From positions 248,001 to 312,000 of the forward strand of contig OZ037851.1 in assembly GCA_964035575.1 (NCBI GenBank): 64,000 bases of DNA. The letters are read 5' to 3'. A model generated the notes under the pieces. That model was not told the DNA's origin. It searched no databases and worked only from the letters and a program-made list of their open reading frames with translations. Positions 63,722 through 64,000 of this stretch are shown piece after piece. A program made the translations under genes and the position numbers. This stretch comes from Rhynchopus sp. YZ270_cl-10. Taxonomy: Eukaryota; Euglenozoa; Diplonemea; Diplonemida; Diplonemidae. Within the stretch, counting starts at the first letter, position 1, and every line of letters begins with the position of its first letter.

Positions 63722-64000
63722 CCGCTCGGAACCAGGTGAGATCTGAAGGGGGTTTTGAAAGTTTGTCTTTGTTTGTTTGAAAACTTGGTTGTATTAGTGT
63801 AGCCACCCTAGAGTGTGCTCCACTACTTTATTTTTGCTCCTCAACATCTGAAGGGGGGTGAAACATAACCAAAAGGGGGGTGTAGACACACATTGGGGTG
63901 TGCTTTAATAAAGCTTTCAACTGATGGGAAAAATTCTGAGGGATCGGGAGGGAGGAGGAGGGGGGTGCATACAGTAGGTTGGAAGGTGTGGCCCTTTGGG
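63722..64000. other. Upstream region of the SH3-like gene
   Basis: Contains the TAGTG hairpin at 63778-63826 and two CCCCCTTCAGAT acceptor-like motifs on the minus strand. No complete gene seen before the window edge. Confidence 0.5.
63778..63826 (+). repeat. TAGTG/CACTA hairpin repeat
   Basis: TGAAAACTTGGTTGTATTAG then TGTAGCCACCCTAGAGTGTG and CTCCACTACT. Nearly identical to the copy at 41570. Confidence 0.85.

Overview
This window comes from a nuclear genome of a microbial eukaryote. The evidence is short GT-AG introns (47-72 nt in the cleanest cases, usually with a GTATGT donor), the eukaryotic ribosome-biogenesis factor UTP23, a giant HECT ubiquitin ligase, a prominin-like five-pass membrane protein, and receptor-like proteins with tandem STE/MAP3K-type kinase domains. 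Coding DNA is GC-rich. Spacers are full of A and T homopolymers, satellites and transposon remnants. I cannot name the species. All nine host genes found lie on the minus strand, which could mean a directional gene cluster, but nine genes are too few to prove it.

Layout from the left edge: (1) 1-3723, the start of a minus-strand gene (receptor A) running off the window, with a signal peptide and three WD40-like modules separated by Pro/Thr-rich linkers. (2) 4627-10099, a hAT DNA transposon whose ends carry arrays of TACGATCGTA. (3) 10100-16470, gene-free DNA with a small-subunit rRNA fragment, a heptanucleotide array and a hAT-type miniature element filled by a 600-bp pentanucleotide array. 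(4) 16473-26093, a tandem duplication carrying receptors B and C: WD40-like ectodomain, Pro/Thr linker, DOMON domain, one membrane span and two intact protein kinase domains. (5) 27756-40078, a seven-exon HECT ligase gene (3715 aa as modelled), with a 694-bp miniature inverted-repeat transposon in one intron. (6) 44217-47522, a prominin-like gene and an ECHDC1-like enoyl-CoA hydratase family gene. (7) 48718-50628, a non-autonomous inverted-repeat element. (8) 52355-53882, a three-exon membrane protein with a Glu/Lys-rich tail. (9) 53962-61071, two adjoining mosaic segments that share identical 192-bp left ends and 167-bp right ends but have unrelated interiors. (10) 61849-63721, UTP23 and a small SH3-like gene.

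The receptors are the most coherent biological theme. Intracellular halves of B and C are nearly identical while ectodomains differ in sequence and in module number (at least three, one and two in A, B and C), which suggests a diversifying sensor family with conserved output. The paired mosaic segments are the most puzzling DNA structure. Two families of short hairpin repeats are scattered through the spacers. One of them, with a CTCTCGT loop, was seen only in the plus orientation, opposite to the genes.
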